Below the pieces are notes generated by a model. The model was not told where the DNA came from and did no database searches. It worked only from the letters and a program-made list of their open reading frames with translations. The position numbers were made by a program, and so were the translations under genes. From an uncultured Lewinella sp. (GTDB lineage Bacteria > Bacteroidota > Bacteroidia > Chitinophagales > Saprospiraceae), in NCBI GenBank assembly GCA_913057785.1, contig CAJXPD010000061.1, positions 1 through 41,835 of the forward strand: a DNA stretch of 41,835 nucleotides. The letters run 5' to 3'. The first letter of the stretch is position 1. Every line of letters begins with the position of its first letter. Positions 1-9,160 of this stretch are shown here, in pieces.

Positions 1-24
1 TCCGAAGGTTTTAAAACCTTCGGA
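1..24. terminator. Perfect 24-nt palindrome, likely (bidirectional) terminator
   Basis: The first 24 bases are fully self-complementary: TCCGAAGGTT, then TTAA, then AACCTTCGGA, giving a 10-bp stem with a 4-nt loop. It lies 22 nt past the stop codon of the minus-strand SusD-like gene. On the plus strand it is followed by AGCCTTTTT, which looks like a U-tract, so it may also end a plus-strand gene lying left of the window. The minus-strand tail is outside the window. Confidence 0.6.
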
Positions 25-46
25 AGCCTTTTTGGCAGAAAGGAAT

Positions 47-1711
47 TTACCAAGGCTTACCGGTACCTTGCAATAACCACATCTTGGACCAGGCGCTATT
101 GTTTGCATCTGGCGCGGTATGCGAGGTTGTTTCTAAACGATCAATCGCACTTTGCGCATTGGCTGGATTAAAGTCGATTTCGTCTAAGGAGTAGTAGAAA
201 CGAACAGGAAGCACAGGCCGTTTGGCAATCGTACCCGCCTGCAAGGCCGGAAATCCAGTACGGCGATAATCAAACCAAGCTTCAGCCGCAGCCGTCCAAC
301 TGGCGATCCATTTTTGCTCCATGATTTGCTCTAAGGTGCCATTAAATGCTGCGCCTTCACCAGCTATGTAGGACTTGAACTGACCATCTACACCCCAAGT
401 AACGAAACTTGCTGCAACACCTTGCTCGTAGAAGTAGGCTGCGCTTTCACCCACACTCCATCCTTTCAATGCCGCTTCCGCCAAGATGAGATGGACCTCA
501 GATGCAGAGAGCAAACGAGATTTTAAGAGTGGCCCGCTAGCATTTCCATATCGATCATTTAGGTGTGAGGCGTGAGGGTTGTTCGGAGCCTGCTCCAAGT
601 TGGGATTGAGATTATAGGCCTGAGGCACGATAGACCAAGATGGAGGTAGGCCCACGTAGTCCGTATCTAGATCCAATGGAAAGCCATGAGTCTGTTGGTA
701 TTGAGCGGCTACATCGGGGGCCACTTTGCGGATACCATTTATGATCTCATCACTACCATCCGGCATTTCCGGGTCTACCTCTAGCGGAATATCAATCTTC
801 TCGGCCCAAATCCCAAGTCTTGGGTCTCCCAGGGATTGTAGTTTATCTACCAGGGTAGCACACATTTTTAGTCTGCGGAAATTGCTTCCACCAGTCCCGT
901 CAAAAACAGTATTGTTCGGCCATGAGTCCACATCGCTATTGCCTATGTAGGCCACTGCCGCGTCATCTGCTGGATCCGTGATTAAGGGATACATTTCTGG
1001 AGCTCCAGCGATCTTCTCTATCCCAGCCTTGGCGATGCCAGGTTCTTTTTCGCTCAAACGCATATAGTAACGTAGAGCCAAGGAGTTGGCGAATTTGCGC
1101 CATTTTTGCACATCGCCAGCATAGAGTACGTCTTGTGAAGGGTTAATATCTTTATAGGTGTCAGGAGCCTGGGAAAGCAATTCGTTGGCCCTTTCTAAAT
1201 CTGCCAGAATACCTGCATAAATATCAGCTTGCGCATCAAAAGATGGCTTGATATTACTAGCACCTCCTTGCTCTCCCTTTAAGGCAGAACTATAGGGCGC
1301 ATCTCCCCATAGATCGGTTATTAATCCAAATACATAGGATTTGAAAACCAAAGCCATACCTTCATGAAACGGCAACCCCATTTCCACGGCCTTGATGCGT
1401 AACTCGTCATCATTACGCAAGATTCCGTAGTAGGCGTTCCAGCTTTGATCAGACCAATCATAGGCATTGTGGGAGCTACTCCAACCATCTTTCTGCGTGT
1501 GCTGCATCACCCCTGCCAAATCTCCGTAGCCTAGCCCCACTACTCGTTGAGCGGTCGTAGTGATAACGGTACTCATCAAAAGGTTGGGGTGTGCATTGAT
1601 CGGATCTACCCCGTTCGGATTGACGTTTAGTTCCTCCAGGTCATGACAAGCAGTGCTAAAGAGCAACAGGAGAACTAAACTTAAAAACGACTTCTTATAT
1701 ATAGTGAACAT
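47..1711 (-). CDS. SusD/RagB-family nutrient-binding outer-membrane lipoprotein
   Basis: This 554-residue protein is a SusD-like surface lipoprotein that would cap the SusC transporter encoded just upstream and bind its ligand, typically an oligosaccharide or glycoconjugate, at the cell surface. Residues 1-21 form a hydrophobic signal ending in a lipobox, with Cys22 as the lipidation site. The mature N-terminus (LEELNVNPNG) and the helical text that follows (LITDLWGDAPYS, WFDYRRTGFPAL near the C-terminus) are typical of the SusD-like family found next to SusC in Bacteroidota. The start lies 45 bp after the SusC stop, so the two should be cotranscribed. The ligand cannot be read from sequence. 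The call is firm at family level. Confidence 0.95.
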   Translation of the reverse strand: MFTIYKKSFLSLVLLLLFSTACHDLEELNVNPNGVDPINAHPNLLMSTVITTTAQRVVGLGYGDLAGVMQHTQKDGWSSSHNAYDWSDQSWNAYYGILRNDDELRIKAVEMGLPFHEGMALVFKSYVFGLITDLWGDAPYSSALKGEQGGASNIKPSFDAQADIYAGILADLERANELLSQAPDTYKDINPSQDVLYAGDVQKWRKFANSLALRYYMRLSEKEPGIAKAGIEKIAGAPEMYPLITDPADDAAVAYIGNSDVDSWPNNTVFDGTGGSNFRRLKMCATLVDKLQSLGDPRLGIWAEKIDIPLEVDPEMPDGSDEIINGIRKVAPDVAAQYQQTHGFPLDLDTDYVGLPPSWSIVPQAYNLNPNLEQAPNNPHASHLNDRYGNASGPLLKSRLLSASEVHLILAEAALKGWSVGESAAYFYEQGVAASFVTWGVDGQFKSYIAGEGAAFNGTLEQIMEQKWIASWTAAAEAWFDYRRTGFPALQAGTIAKRPVLPVRFYYSLDEIDFNPANAQSAIDRLETTSHTAPDANNSAWSKMWLLQGTGKPW

Positions 1712-1756
1712 ATTTCTTTAGTTTAAATTGGTTGTGGAATGTAAAGGCCAATTGCA

Positions 1757-4700
1757 CTAAAAAGTAAAATTGAGTCTGAAGCCAATCGGCAATACCCATG
1801 GCTCAACATTGTAGCGCTCGATCCCTTGCTTAAACTGCGTTCCTCTGTTCCCGGAAGAAGCTTCAGCCTGGAATGCACGTTCTGGGTCAATGGCGATTTT
1901 GGCCTTAGTCCATAGTACCACATTACGGGTGTATAAAGACAAACTTAGATCACGGATATTACCTAGTTTTCGCAATACATTGTTTGGCATTTGGTAAGAC
2001 AAAGAAAGCTCACGAAGTTTTACGAAATCCGCATCAAATAAGGAAGGGCTAGCAAACTGCCAAGGATAGGAAACGATGTAAGGCAGGAACGGAATTGGAT
2101 TATTGTCACCTAAATTCTCGATGTAGGTACCATCAGGAAGTTGTACCACACCAGGGATAAAATATCCATCATTCACCACTACCCCACTGAAATCCTCAGG
2201 AAATCCTCCATATTCAGCGGTTGGGCCACCAACTATGTGAAAACCATTCAAGATGTATTGATCTTGATTAGCCACGAGCCAGTCCCGTAGTTCTTGTCCC
2301 GTACGGCCTTCCGGATTAATTAGATTATCCAGCCAGTACTGTGTACTTGCATCCTCGGCCATGTATCGAAACGTTTGCGAGATGAATTGTCCCCCCTTAC
2401 GCCAGTCTACGGTGAAGCTTAAGGTCCAATTCTTGTAGGAAAGCTGGTTTTGAAATCCAAGAATGAAATCCGGGTTATAATTTCCTACTTTATTGCGCGT
2501 GTTCTCAGCGCTTATATCTTGCCATTCAAAATCTGCCCCACCCAAAATCGGGTAACCAAAATAAGGAGAGTTCGGATCCTCTACCTTTAGCACCTGCGCG
2601 TCGTAAATATCTCCGATATCATCTCCCACGTAGGTCCATGCCCCACCTTTTGCATCACTCCAGAATCGAAGGATATCGATGCCATCCGATAAGGCATCTA
2701 GGCGGGTTCGGTTCCAAGTAAAGTTAGTATTGATATCCCAGCGGAGCGCATTGGTCTGTATGGGCGTAAAACCCAATCCTAGTTCCCAGCCTCGGCTACT
2801 GATCAAGCCTGCATTGATATTGATTCGGTCAAAACCTGATGAAGCTGCAATCGGAATATTGCGAATGATTTGATTGCGGTTTTCTACTTCATAATAAGTT
2901 CCCTCGAATCGCAAGCGGTTCTGGAAGAAACTAAGATCAATCCCCCCTTCCCAAGAAGTAGCTTCTTCTGGGCGTAGATTTGGGGTTAGAATTGTGCCTG
3001 ACTTACTCAATCGAGTAGACTCTCCCCATTGGCCAATGTCTCCATAGGTCGGATACAACTGGTAAGGATCTGCATCATTACCCACTTTTGCCCAACCCCC
3101 TCTCAGTTTCACTAAACCTACTTGACGACCGAAGTCGAACATTTCATTAGCTAAAACACTCAGCGACACGGAGGGATAGAAGTAAGATTGATTTTCCTTA
3201 GGTAGCGTACTTGACCAATCATTTCGAGCCGTCAGATCCAAGTAGATCATATCCTTGAAGCCGATGTTTGCCATACCATAAGCGCTGTAGATTGCTTTCT
3301 CCGTTCGAGCACTATTGAAATCCAGAGCGCCCGCCTTGATATTGGAGACAGAATAAACGTTCGGCACGATGAGACCCACCGAAGACTTAGAGGAGTTACT
3401 AATAAATGAACTTTGACTATAGAGCACATTCCCTCCTGCCGATAGAGAAAGCGTGAAATTCTTGATCTTCGGTGCATAGGTAGCCAGTACATCAATGTTC
3501 TGCTCAGAATTATTCAGGTCTACGATTCCGTAAGCACCATTATTGGTTTCGCGGGTATAACTAGGAGCAATCTTGGTCTCTCGCTTTTCGTTGAAGCGAT
3601 CGAGAGAATAGCGTCCCATAAAACTAAAAGTAGGAGTGATCTGCCAATTGGCTCTGATATTACCGAAGATTCGATCCCGGTTAAAGCTGTTGTTCACCTC
3701 ATTAGCAAGGAAGTAGGGGTTGTTATAGAGTCCGTTTGCCGGTGTGCGCTGCTGTAAGCCCTCCTGGCCAGGCTCCCAATAATCCTTCAAATCAAGAATA
3801 TTGGTGCTGGCAGGAACTTTATAAGCCCACTCCAATGGGTTGGTGCCTCGGTTGCTGGCAGGCCGGTTGTTGGAGCCGGTACTATTGATATTTACATTGG
3901 CACTTACTGTCAATTGATCCGTAACATTCAAGTTGGTCCCCAGGGTTAGGTTATTACGGAAAAGGTCTGAATTGGGTACGATTCCGCGGTGGCTCATATT
4001 CGTATAAGCCAACCGATAGTTCATTCGATCGGTATTGTTCGTAATGGCAACCGTATTTGTTGAAGTGATACCCGTTTGTACGAAATTCCTGACATTATCT
4101 GGATAGGATCGCAGCTCGGTCGGCACTTGCACTCCATTGGCATCTCGGGGACTATTCCATTGTACGGCAAAATAGCCTTTGTCCAACTCTATTCCTGCTC
4201 CTGCTCCCTCGGCTTCGTTGACAGTGAGGGTGGTCCCTGGAGGCAGGTCATCCGGTGTAAAAGAAAAGAAACCTGGAGCAAATTGATATTGCCGCTTGAA
4301 AAACTTGAAAGGCTGATCAAATACCGTATTGGAACTAACGGATACCCGAACGCCATCACTTTTTTTCCCAGATTTCGTGGTGATCAAAACAACACCATTT
4401 CCTGCCCGAGAGCCATAAAGTGCTGCTGCACTTGGTCCCTTCAAAATGGACACATTTTCGATATCATCCGGATTGAGATCGGAGATCGCGTTTCCATAAT
4501 CTACCGGATTCCGGCTACCAAATTCTGTGATGTTGTTTAAGGTACTAATCAAAGGCACCCCATCTACCACAAATAGGGGTTGGTTGTCACTACTTAAGGA
4601 GGTCGCTCCTCGAATGACCATACTAACCGATGATCCAGTTCCTCCTGTAGAATTGATGGTCACACCGGCTACCTTACCGGCCAGACCATTCAGGACATTC

Positions 4701-5170
4701 TCCTGTGTTACCCTACGCAATTCATCCCCTTCCAGGCGTTCCACGGAGAATCCCAAGGACTTTTCCTCTCTTGTTAACCCTAATGCTGTAACTACCACTT
4801 CATTAGCAATAATGGCACTTTGGCTAAGCTTGACATCAATTCGGGTTTGGCTTCCAACTGTAACTTCCTGAGTTTGATAACCGATGTACGAGAAAATCAG
4901 TACATCTGTCTCTGAAGCCTCAACACTATAATTCCCGTCGATATCAGTTACTGTCCCAGTTGATGTTCCCTTTACCATTACGGTTACACCGATCAAGGGC
5001 GTTTCTCCATCCGCTTCAATAACCTGTCCATTGATAGTCCGCCATTTTAGATCTTTCTCCATTGCTGGAGCATCTGACGCTAAAATATCCATTGGCCAAA
5101 CTAGACAGCATAATGCCATCCATAGGATTGCCATTGGATTATATATTGTAGAGCTAAATGTTTTTCGCAT
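1757..5170 (-). CDS. SusC/RagA-family TonB-linked outer-membrane transporter
   Basis: A 1137-residue SusC-type receptor that imports a ligand across the outer membrane using TonB energy, paired with the SusD-like lipoprotein downstream. After a signal sequence (about residues 1-31), residues 46-117 form a carboxypeptidase-regulatory-like domain (INGQVIEADGETPLIGVTV, then DIDGNYSVEA and SYIGYQTQEV). Next come the EVVVTALG segment and a plug domain around 140-265 that contains LNGLAGKVAGV, IRGATSL and LFVVDGVPL, which are SusC signatures. The rest is a long beta-barrel ending in Phe (FRLNFTF). It sits 50 bp downstream of the PKD lipoprotein gene and 45 bp upstream of the SusD gene. The substrate is unknown. 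Confidence 0.96.
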   Translation of the reverse strand: MRKTFSSTIYNPMAILWMALCCLVWPMDILASDAPAMEKDLKWRTINGQVIEADGETPLIGVTVMVKGTSTGTVTDIDGNYSVEASETDVLIFSYIGYQTQEVTVGSQTRIDVKLSQSAIIANEVVVTALGLTREEKSLGFSVERLEGDELRRVTQENVLNGLAGKVAGVTINSTGGTGSSVSMVIRGATSLSSDNQPLFVVDGVPLISTLNNITEFGSRNPVDYGNAISDLNPDDIENVSILKGPSAAALYGSRAGNGVVLITTKSGKKSDGVRVSVSSNTVFDQPFKFFKRQYQFAPGFFSFTPDDLPPGTTLTVNEAEGAGAGIELDKGYFAVQWNSPRDANGVQVPTELRSYPDNVRNFVQTGITSTNTVAITNNTDRMNYRLAYTNMSHRGIVPNSDLFRNNLTLGTNLNVTDQLTVSANVNINSTGSNNRPASNRGTNPLEWAYKVPASTNILDLKDYWEPGQEGLQQRTPANGLYNNPYFLANEVNNSFNRDRIFGNIRANWQITPTFSFMGRYSLDRFNEKRETKIAPSYTRETNNGAYGIVDLNNSEQNIDVLATYAPKIKNFTLSLSAGGNVLYSQSSFISNSSKSSVGLIVPNVYSVSNIKAGALDFNSARTEKAIYSAYGMANIGFKDMIYLDLTARNDWSSTLPKENQSYFYPSVSLSVLANEMFDFGRQVGLVKLRGGWAKVGNDADPYQLYPTYGDIGQWGESTRLSKSGTILTPNLRPEEATSWEGGIDLSFFQNRLRFEGTYYEVENRNQIIRNIPIAASSGFDRININAGLISSRGWELGLGFTPIQTNALRWDINTNFTWNRTRLDALSDGIDILRFWSDAKGGAWTYVGDDIGDIYDAQVLKVEDPNSPYFGYPILGGADFEWQDISAENTRNKVGNYNPDFILGFQNQLSYKNWTLSFTVDWRKGGQFISQTFRYMAEDASTQYWLDNLINPEGRTGQELRDWLVANQDQYILNGFHIVGGPTAEYGGFPEDFSGVVVNDGYFIPGVVQLPDGTYIENLGDNNPIPFLPYIVSYPWQFASPSLFDADFVKLRELSLSYQMPNNVLRKLGNIRDLSLSLYTRNVVLWTKAKIAIDPERAFQAEASSGNRGTQFKQGIERYNVEPWVLPIGFRLNFTF

Positions 5171-5220
5171 GATTGTTGGTTTTATAAAAATTCTGGGTCT
5201 TACTAATGAGTGCGAAGGCC

Positions 5221-6156
5221 TTAGTTAACGGCTTCGAAGGTGAAAATGACGACGAGGGAAGGCTTATTGAAATGTGCCCCTTGCGTCGCAGACATGAACA
5301 TTGCCAAACGCATCTTTTCCGGCGTGATTTCTTGGATAATAGCCTCTCTGTGGAAATCCATCAATCCAATAAATTCATTTCCAGAAAAACTAAGCGTACT
5401 AACTCCTGCGAAGGTGAGGTCTCCTGTTGTCGATCCATCCGCTTGACTTACGACCGTCTGAACTAGATCCTTTTCTTCGGTGTAGGTAAAAGTCGCGCTA
5501 GGGTCTGGGGTGAAGGCCACCGCCGCAAAGCCGAAACTCTGACTTTCCTCAGTAATATTGACCACATCCAATTGGTTGACGACTGCATATACTAGGCTAC
5601 AGAATGCAGCTCCGTTTTTGGTGTCATGGGTATAGGAGCCATCGGCTTTAAAAGTAAACTCATCTTCATACTCCTCGCCAAGGCCAAGGAAAAGTCCCAG
5701 TGCTCCTTGTGGTACCTCCTGTATGACTGTAAGTCCAGGATCCGCCAATGCGATCACATCTTGGTCAGAATGAGCCGCACTGATCCGCCAGGTTTTTCCA
5801 TTTGGGGCAGCACTCCCACCCGTTAGCATCTCAAATGGGGATAGATCAAGAGAGACTTGGGAAGTGGCATCAGCTGATCCCGCATCATTGCTAGCTTTGA
5901 GGGTAATCGTATAGACGCCCCCTTCCTCGTAGATGTGAACTGGATTCTGCTCCGTGCTCGTTTGTCCATCCCCGAAGTCCCAGAGCCATTGGTCTGCATG
6001 CAAGGTAAGTGCAGTGAAAGCCACTTGTTTTCCCACAATACTGCGGAAGATGCCGGCCGTCGGAGCTTCGAGAGGATCTTCTTTTTCACAGGTGGTAAAA
6101 AAGAGAAGCCCTAGAATCATAATGGAAAGTCTAGAGTACATAGTTAGGCTTTTCAT
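5221..6156 (-). CDS. PKD-domain lipoprotein, probable surface glycan-binding protein of the Sus locus
   Basis: A 311-residue lipoprotein: residues 1-22 are a signal peptide and Cys23 (LLFFTTCEK) is the likely lipidated residue. A PKD domain covers about residues 34-105, with the hallmark WDFGDGQTS at 59-67 and a YTITLKASN strand. A second region starts near LTGGS (111-115) and GKTWRI (120-125), a motif seen in PKD lipoproteins of Sus-type loci. By position and architecture it is an accessory surface protein, perhaps glycan-binding. It is the first gene of the minus-strand set PKD-SusC-SusD, 50 bp from susC, although accessory proteins more often follow SusD. An alternative start is Met6 (6141). 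No enzyme motif is visible. Confidence 0.85.
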   Translation of the reverse strand: MKSLTMYSRLSIMILGLLFFTTCEKEDPLEAPTAGIFRSIVGKQVAFTALTLHADQWLWDFGDGQTSTEQNPVHIYEEGGVYTITLKASNDAGSADATSQVSLDLSPFEMLTGGSAAPNGKTWRISAAHSDQDVIALADPGLTVIQEVPQGALGLFLGLGEEYEDEFTFKADGSYTHDTKNGAAFCSLVYAVVNQLDVVNITEESQSFGFAAVAFTPDPSATFTYTEEKDLVQTVVSQADGSTTGDLTFAGVSTLSFSGNEFIGLMDFHREAIIQEITPEKMRLAMFMSATQGAHFNKPSLVVIFTFEAVN

Positions 6157-6907
6157 AAACTAGATTGGTATTTATGATAGTTAAGTGCTTACCGTATAAG
6201 TCCAAGAATGGATTTGGGATAGTGGGTAGACCAAAACCTGTCTCCTCTATACTGAAACTGCCGCCTTATTGATCTACAAGGGTCTTAATCCCAGAAGAAA
6301 TATGTTGGGATAACTTAGTTTGATGAATTACTAATTTACAATGCTTTAGTAGTCTTGTGCTTATACTTTTTTACTTAAAAGCAGTAATTTTTTAACCCGG
6401 CGAAGATGAAGAAGTGTAATAACGTACTAGGATGATTATCTACCTAATATAGTGCTGATGCAGGAACAATTTTTAATTTGGATAAGCGGACAAAGATTCC
6501 CCGCAACTATCCACTAGATTGATCAGTATTTCACTACTAACCAAATGATATTTCACAAAAAGACCATTTTAACTCCATAAATATGCTCATGCAAGAGCGT
6601 CACCTAATATAGGTATTTTTAGTCCTTCAGAAACTATTTCTGGACTGTTTTATGAAATCAGTACCCAATACTGGTCCTCGAGGCTGAACGAAATCTTCAA
6701 ATAAAAGCAGCCGCAAGTAAGTAAACATAGATCAACTCCAGGTTAAAAAATTATAGCATTATCGTAAAATATCATTGGGGAGAGCTTGGCCACATTTACT
6801 AATTTAGACCAATGAAAGGGCACCCCTCAGCAGGGAATTGCTCCTTTTTCTGACCTAGGTCAGCCCTATCAAATGTCTAGAAGCCATCTCTTGGAAATCC
6901 TATCTAT
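6157..6907. other. Divergent regulatory gap of the Sus-like locus (751 bp)
   Basis: AT-rich non-coding gap between the two divergent transcription units. I see no convincing reading frame. It holds a perfect 14-bp palindrome at 6850-6863, two copies of ACCTAATATAG (6442-6452 and 6602-6612), and a weak plus-strand promoter candidate (ATTG at 6774-6777 and TAATTTAG at 6800-6807, spacer 22). No exact Bacteroidota -7 box was found for the minus-strand genes. Confidence 0.6.
6850..6863. promoter_or_regulatory. Perfect 14-bp palindrome, candidate operator
   Basis: CTGACCTAGGTCAG reads the same on both strands and lies 44 bp before the start codon of the propeller-toroid lipoprotein gene. Its length and position fit a dimeric repressor or activator site. 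No regulator gene for it is encoded beside it, so the role is inferred. Confidence 0.4.
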
Positions 6908-9142
6908 ATGCACCGATTACTTGTTCTATTTCTACTGTTTACGCTGACTTTAATCTATAGCTGTGAAGAGGAAGCTGCCTCTACTTCCACTCGATCTAGG
7001 CATTTGGATGAAGCTTTCACACAAGTCTTTGCGGTCAAGTTTGAGTCTCCCGCTCAAGATCTGGAGTTAAAAGCAATAGAAACCGATCGCAATGGAGACA
7101 TTCAGGTTTTAACCTCTGCCGGCCTCTACCATTGCCAAGGAGGGCAACATTTGTATCCAGGACAACTGGTACCCTACCGCCGCCATCGTCCCATTACCGA
7201 TATGCAAGTTAGCGCTATCGGACTACACGCTCAGCAGTTCGTTTATGTCAACCAAGAGGCCATATTCAGTAATGCACTAGCAGCTAGAACTTATCTCTTG
7301 CATGAACTCGATGCTCCCAGCCATGTAGCTGTTAGTTCTGACGGCTCTTTCCTATTGGCTCAAGACAGCGAATTGGTCTGGTTGCAAGGTGATTTGCCAC
7401 CTTGGCGAGAAAAGGTAGAGAGCTCTTCAATACTAGCTTTAGCGTCAACGAAAGAAGGAGATTTCTTCATACTTACTCAACAACAAATCCTACGGTTTTC
7501 AACTCAAAACAAGCAGCTGCAGGTGATTTACAATGGTAACAACCTCACCGCCTTTGCTCTTGATGACATCAACAGTCGTTTAGTGGTCGCTTCTCAGGAA
7601 GGATACTTTACAATCGAAACAAATGCTTCAGATAAATCTGAGACATGGCATAAAGCACTACCCCATCTTGACCTTACCACCGTAGCAGTAGTCGATAGTA
7701 CCTATTGGTTTGGTAGCCGCAAAGGAGCGTTTAGTGTAGCTACTGATGGTGCAATTCGGTACTATAACGGCAAGAGATGGTTGGTGGATAACGAGGTGGT
7801 CTCCATAAAAGCAGGTAAAAAGGGCCCAATTCTTATACTCACGAAATCAGGGCTAAGTCAAATCCATCAAAAGCAATGGACTTTACAGGAAAAGGCCAAG
7901 TTCTATGACCAACAGGTTCGGGATCGTCACATCCGGTACGGATTCAATGCCTCCTTAGCGAGGCTTGAAGAGGGCAATCCCTCGACCGGTTATTTGGTAG
8001 ATTCCGATAACGATGGTCTCTGGACGTCCATGTATCTCGGAGGAGAAGCTTTCCGCTATGCCGTGACAAAGGATCCCGAAGCCTTAGCCAACTGCGAAGA
8101 ATCATTGGCCGCCATGGAACGGCTTTATGATATAAATCCTGTATCAGGCTTCCCTTCCCGCTCTTTTGAACGACATGGCTACCTCGAGCAACTCGCTGAC
8201 CCGGATCGATGGCACATTGCCCCAGATCCACGTTGGGACTGGAAGGGAACCACCAGTAGCGACGAGGCCATCGGCCACATATTTGCCTTCGGCGTCTTAG
8301 CAGACCTGGCACCGAGTCCCGCCCTCAAAGCAAAGGCCATTGAGCTTATGGATACATTGATGTCTCATGTCCTACGGCACGATATGTACTTGGTGGACTA
8401 CGATGGTAAGCCCACTACCTGGGGCCGCTGGAACCCAGAATATGTAAATGCGAGGCCCAAAATGGTGGGTGATCGGAAATTGAACTCCTCCAATATCATT
8501 GGCATGCTGCAGACTGCCTATCATTTCACACAAAAAGAAAAATACAAGGAAAAGGCCTATGAACTCATGGAGGAACATGGCTATCTGGACAACCTCTTAT
8601 TTCCCATGGCAGAAGTTAGGACGGCCCCTGAGGATGCAGATGATTGGAGCAAAATGTTATCGGAAGAATGGAACCACTCTGATGATGAAATGTACTTTCT
8701 GGGCTATTGGGGACTATATCGCTATGCTTTTACCGACAGTCTCCGCACCTTGTATAGGCAAGCCATTGTCGAACACTGGGAATTAGAACGCCCAGAAAAA
8801 GAAGGTCTATGGAACATATTTACGGCCTTGGTTGAGCCGGATTCATTTGACCTTTCAAATGCCATTTGGTATCTTCAAGAATATCCCATGGATCTAATCG
8901 ATTGGAGTACGGAAAATAGCCATCGCCAGGATATCACTCAGATCGATCCAAACTTTAGGAACCAAACTACGGCAGCAGTATTACCTCCCGGCGAGACAAA
9001 GATTTCACGCCACAATGCCAATCGCTTTCGCTTAGATAGTCAAGGAGGAGGCAGAACGGAGTACAGCGCTGGTGATATCTGGTTACTCCCTTATTGGATG
9101 GGACGATACTTGGATGTTATAAGTCCTCCCATTATTCCCTAA
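6908..9142 (+). CDS. Lipoprotein with N-terminal beta-propeller-like and C-terminal alpha/alpha-toroid-like regions, putative carbohydrate-active enzyme
   Basis: A 744-residue protein of no family I can name with certainty. Residues 1-18 are a signal and Cys19 (LIYSC) is a lipobox. Residues about 40-325 show recurring short strands resembling two-component-regulator-type propeller blades (VAVSSDGSFLLAQ, TYWFGSRKGAFSVATDG, GPILILTKSGLSQI). Residues about 330-740 are helix-rich, with aromatic and acidic motifs as in (alpha/alpha)6 toroid glycosidases and lyases: DSDNDGLW (365-372), WKGTTSSDE (445-453) and FLGYWGLYRYAF (597-608). Asp and Glu in these motifs could be catalytic, but this is inference. 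It starts the plus-strand unit facing the SusCD genes and is 18 bp from the esterase gene, which supports a role in breaking down the imported ligand. A pure binding or sensor role is also possible. Confidence 0.6.
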   Translation: MHRLLVLFLLFTLTLIYSCEEEAASTSTRSRHLDEAFTQVFAVKFESPAQDLELKAIETDRNGDIQVLTSAGLYHCQGGQHLYPGQLVPYRRHRPITDMQVSAIGLHAQQFVYVNQEAIFSNALAARTYLLHELDAPSHVAVSSDGSFLLAQDSELVWLQGDLPPWREKVESSSILALASTKEGDFFILTQQQILRFSTQNKQLQVIYNGNNLTAFALDDINSRLVVASQEGYFTIETNASDKSETWHKALPHLDLTTVAVVDSTYWFGSRKGAFSVATDGAIRYYNGKRWLVDNEVVSIKAGKKGPILILTKSGLSQIHQKQWTLQEKAKFYDQQVRDRHIRYGFNASLARLEEGNPSTGYLVDSDNDGLWTSMYLGGEAFRYAVTKDPEALANCEESLAAMERLYDINPVSGFPSRSFERHGYLEQLADPDRWHIAPDPRWDWKGTTSSDEAIGHIFAFGVLADLAPSPALKAKAIELMDTLMSHVLRHDMYLVDYDGKPTTWGRWNPEYVNARPKMVGDRKLNSSNIIGMLQTAYHFTQKEKYKEKAYELMEEHGYLDNLLFPMAEVRTAPEDADDWSKMLSEEWNHSDDEMYFLGYWGLYRYAFTDSLRTLYRQAIVEHWELERPEKEGLWNIFTALVEPDSFDLSNAIWYLQEYPMDLIDWSTENSHRQDITQIDPNFRNQTTAAVLPPGETKISRHNANRFRLDSQGGGRTEYSAGDIWLLPYWMGRYLDVISPPIIP

Positions 9143-9160
9143 ACCCTTAAGCCCAATGCT

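Noticed and set aside
4076..4540. 154-codon plus-strand frame inside the SusC gene
   Set aside because: Opposite-strand shadow of a well-supported SusC coding region; composition is not protein-like.
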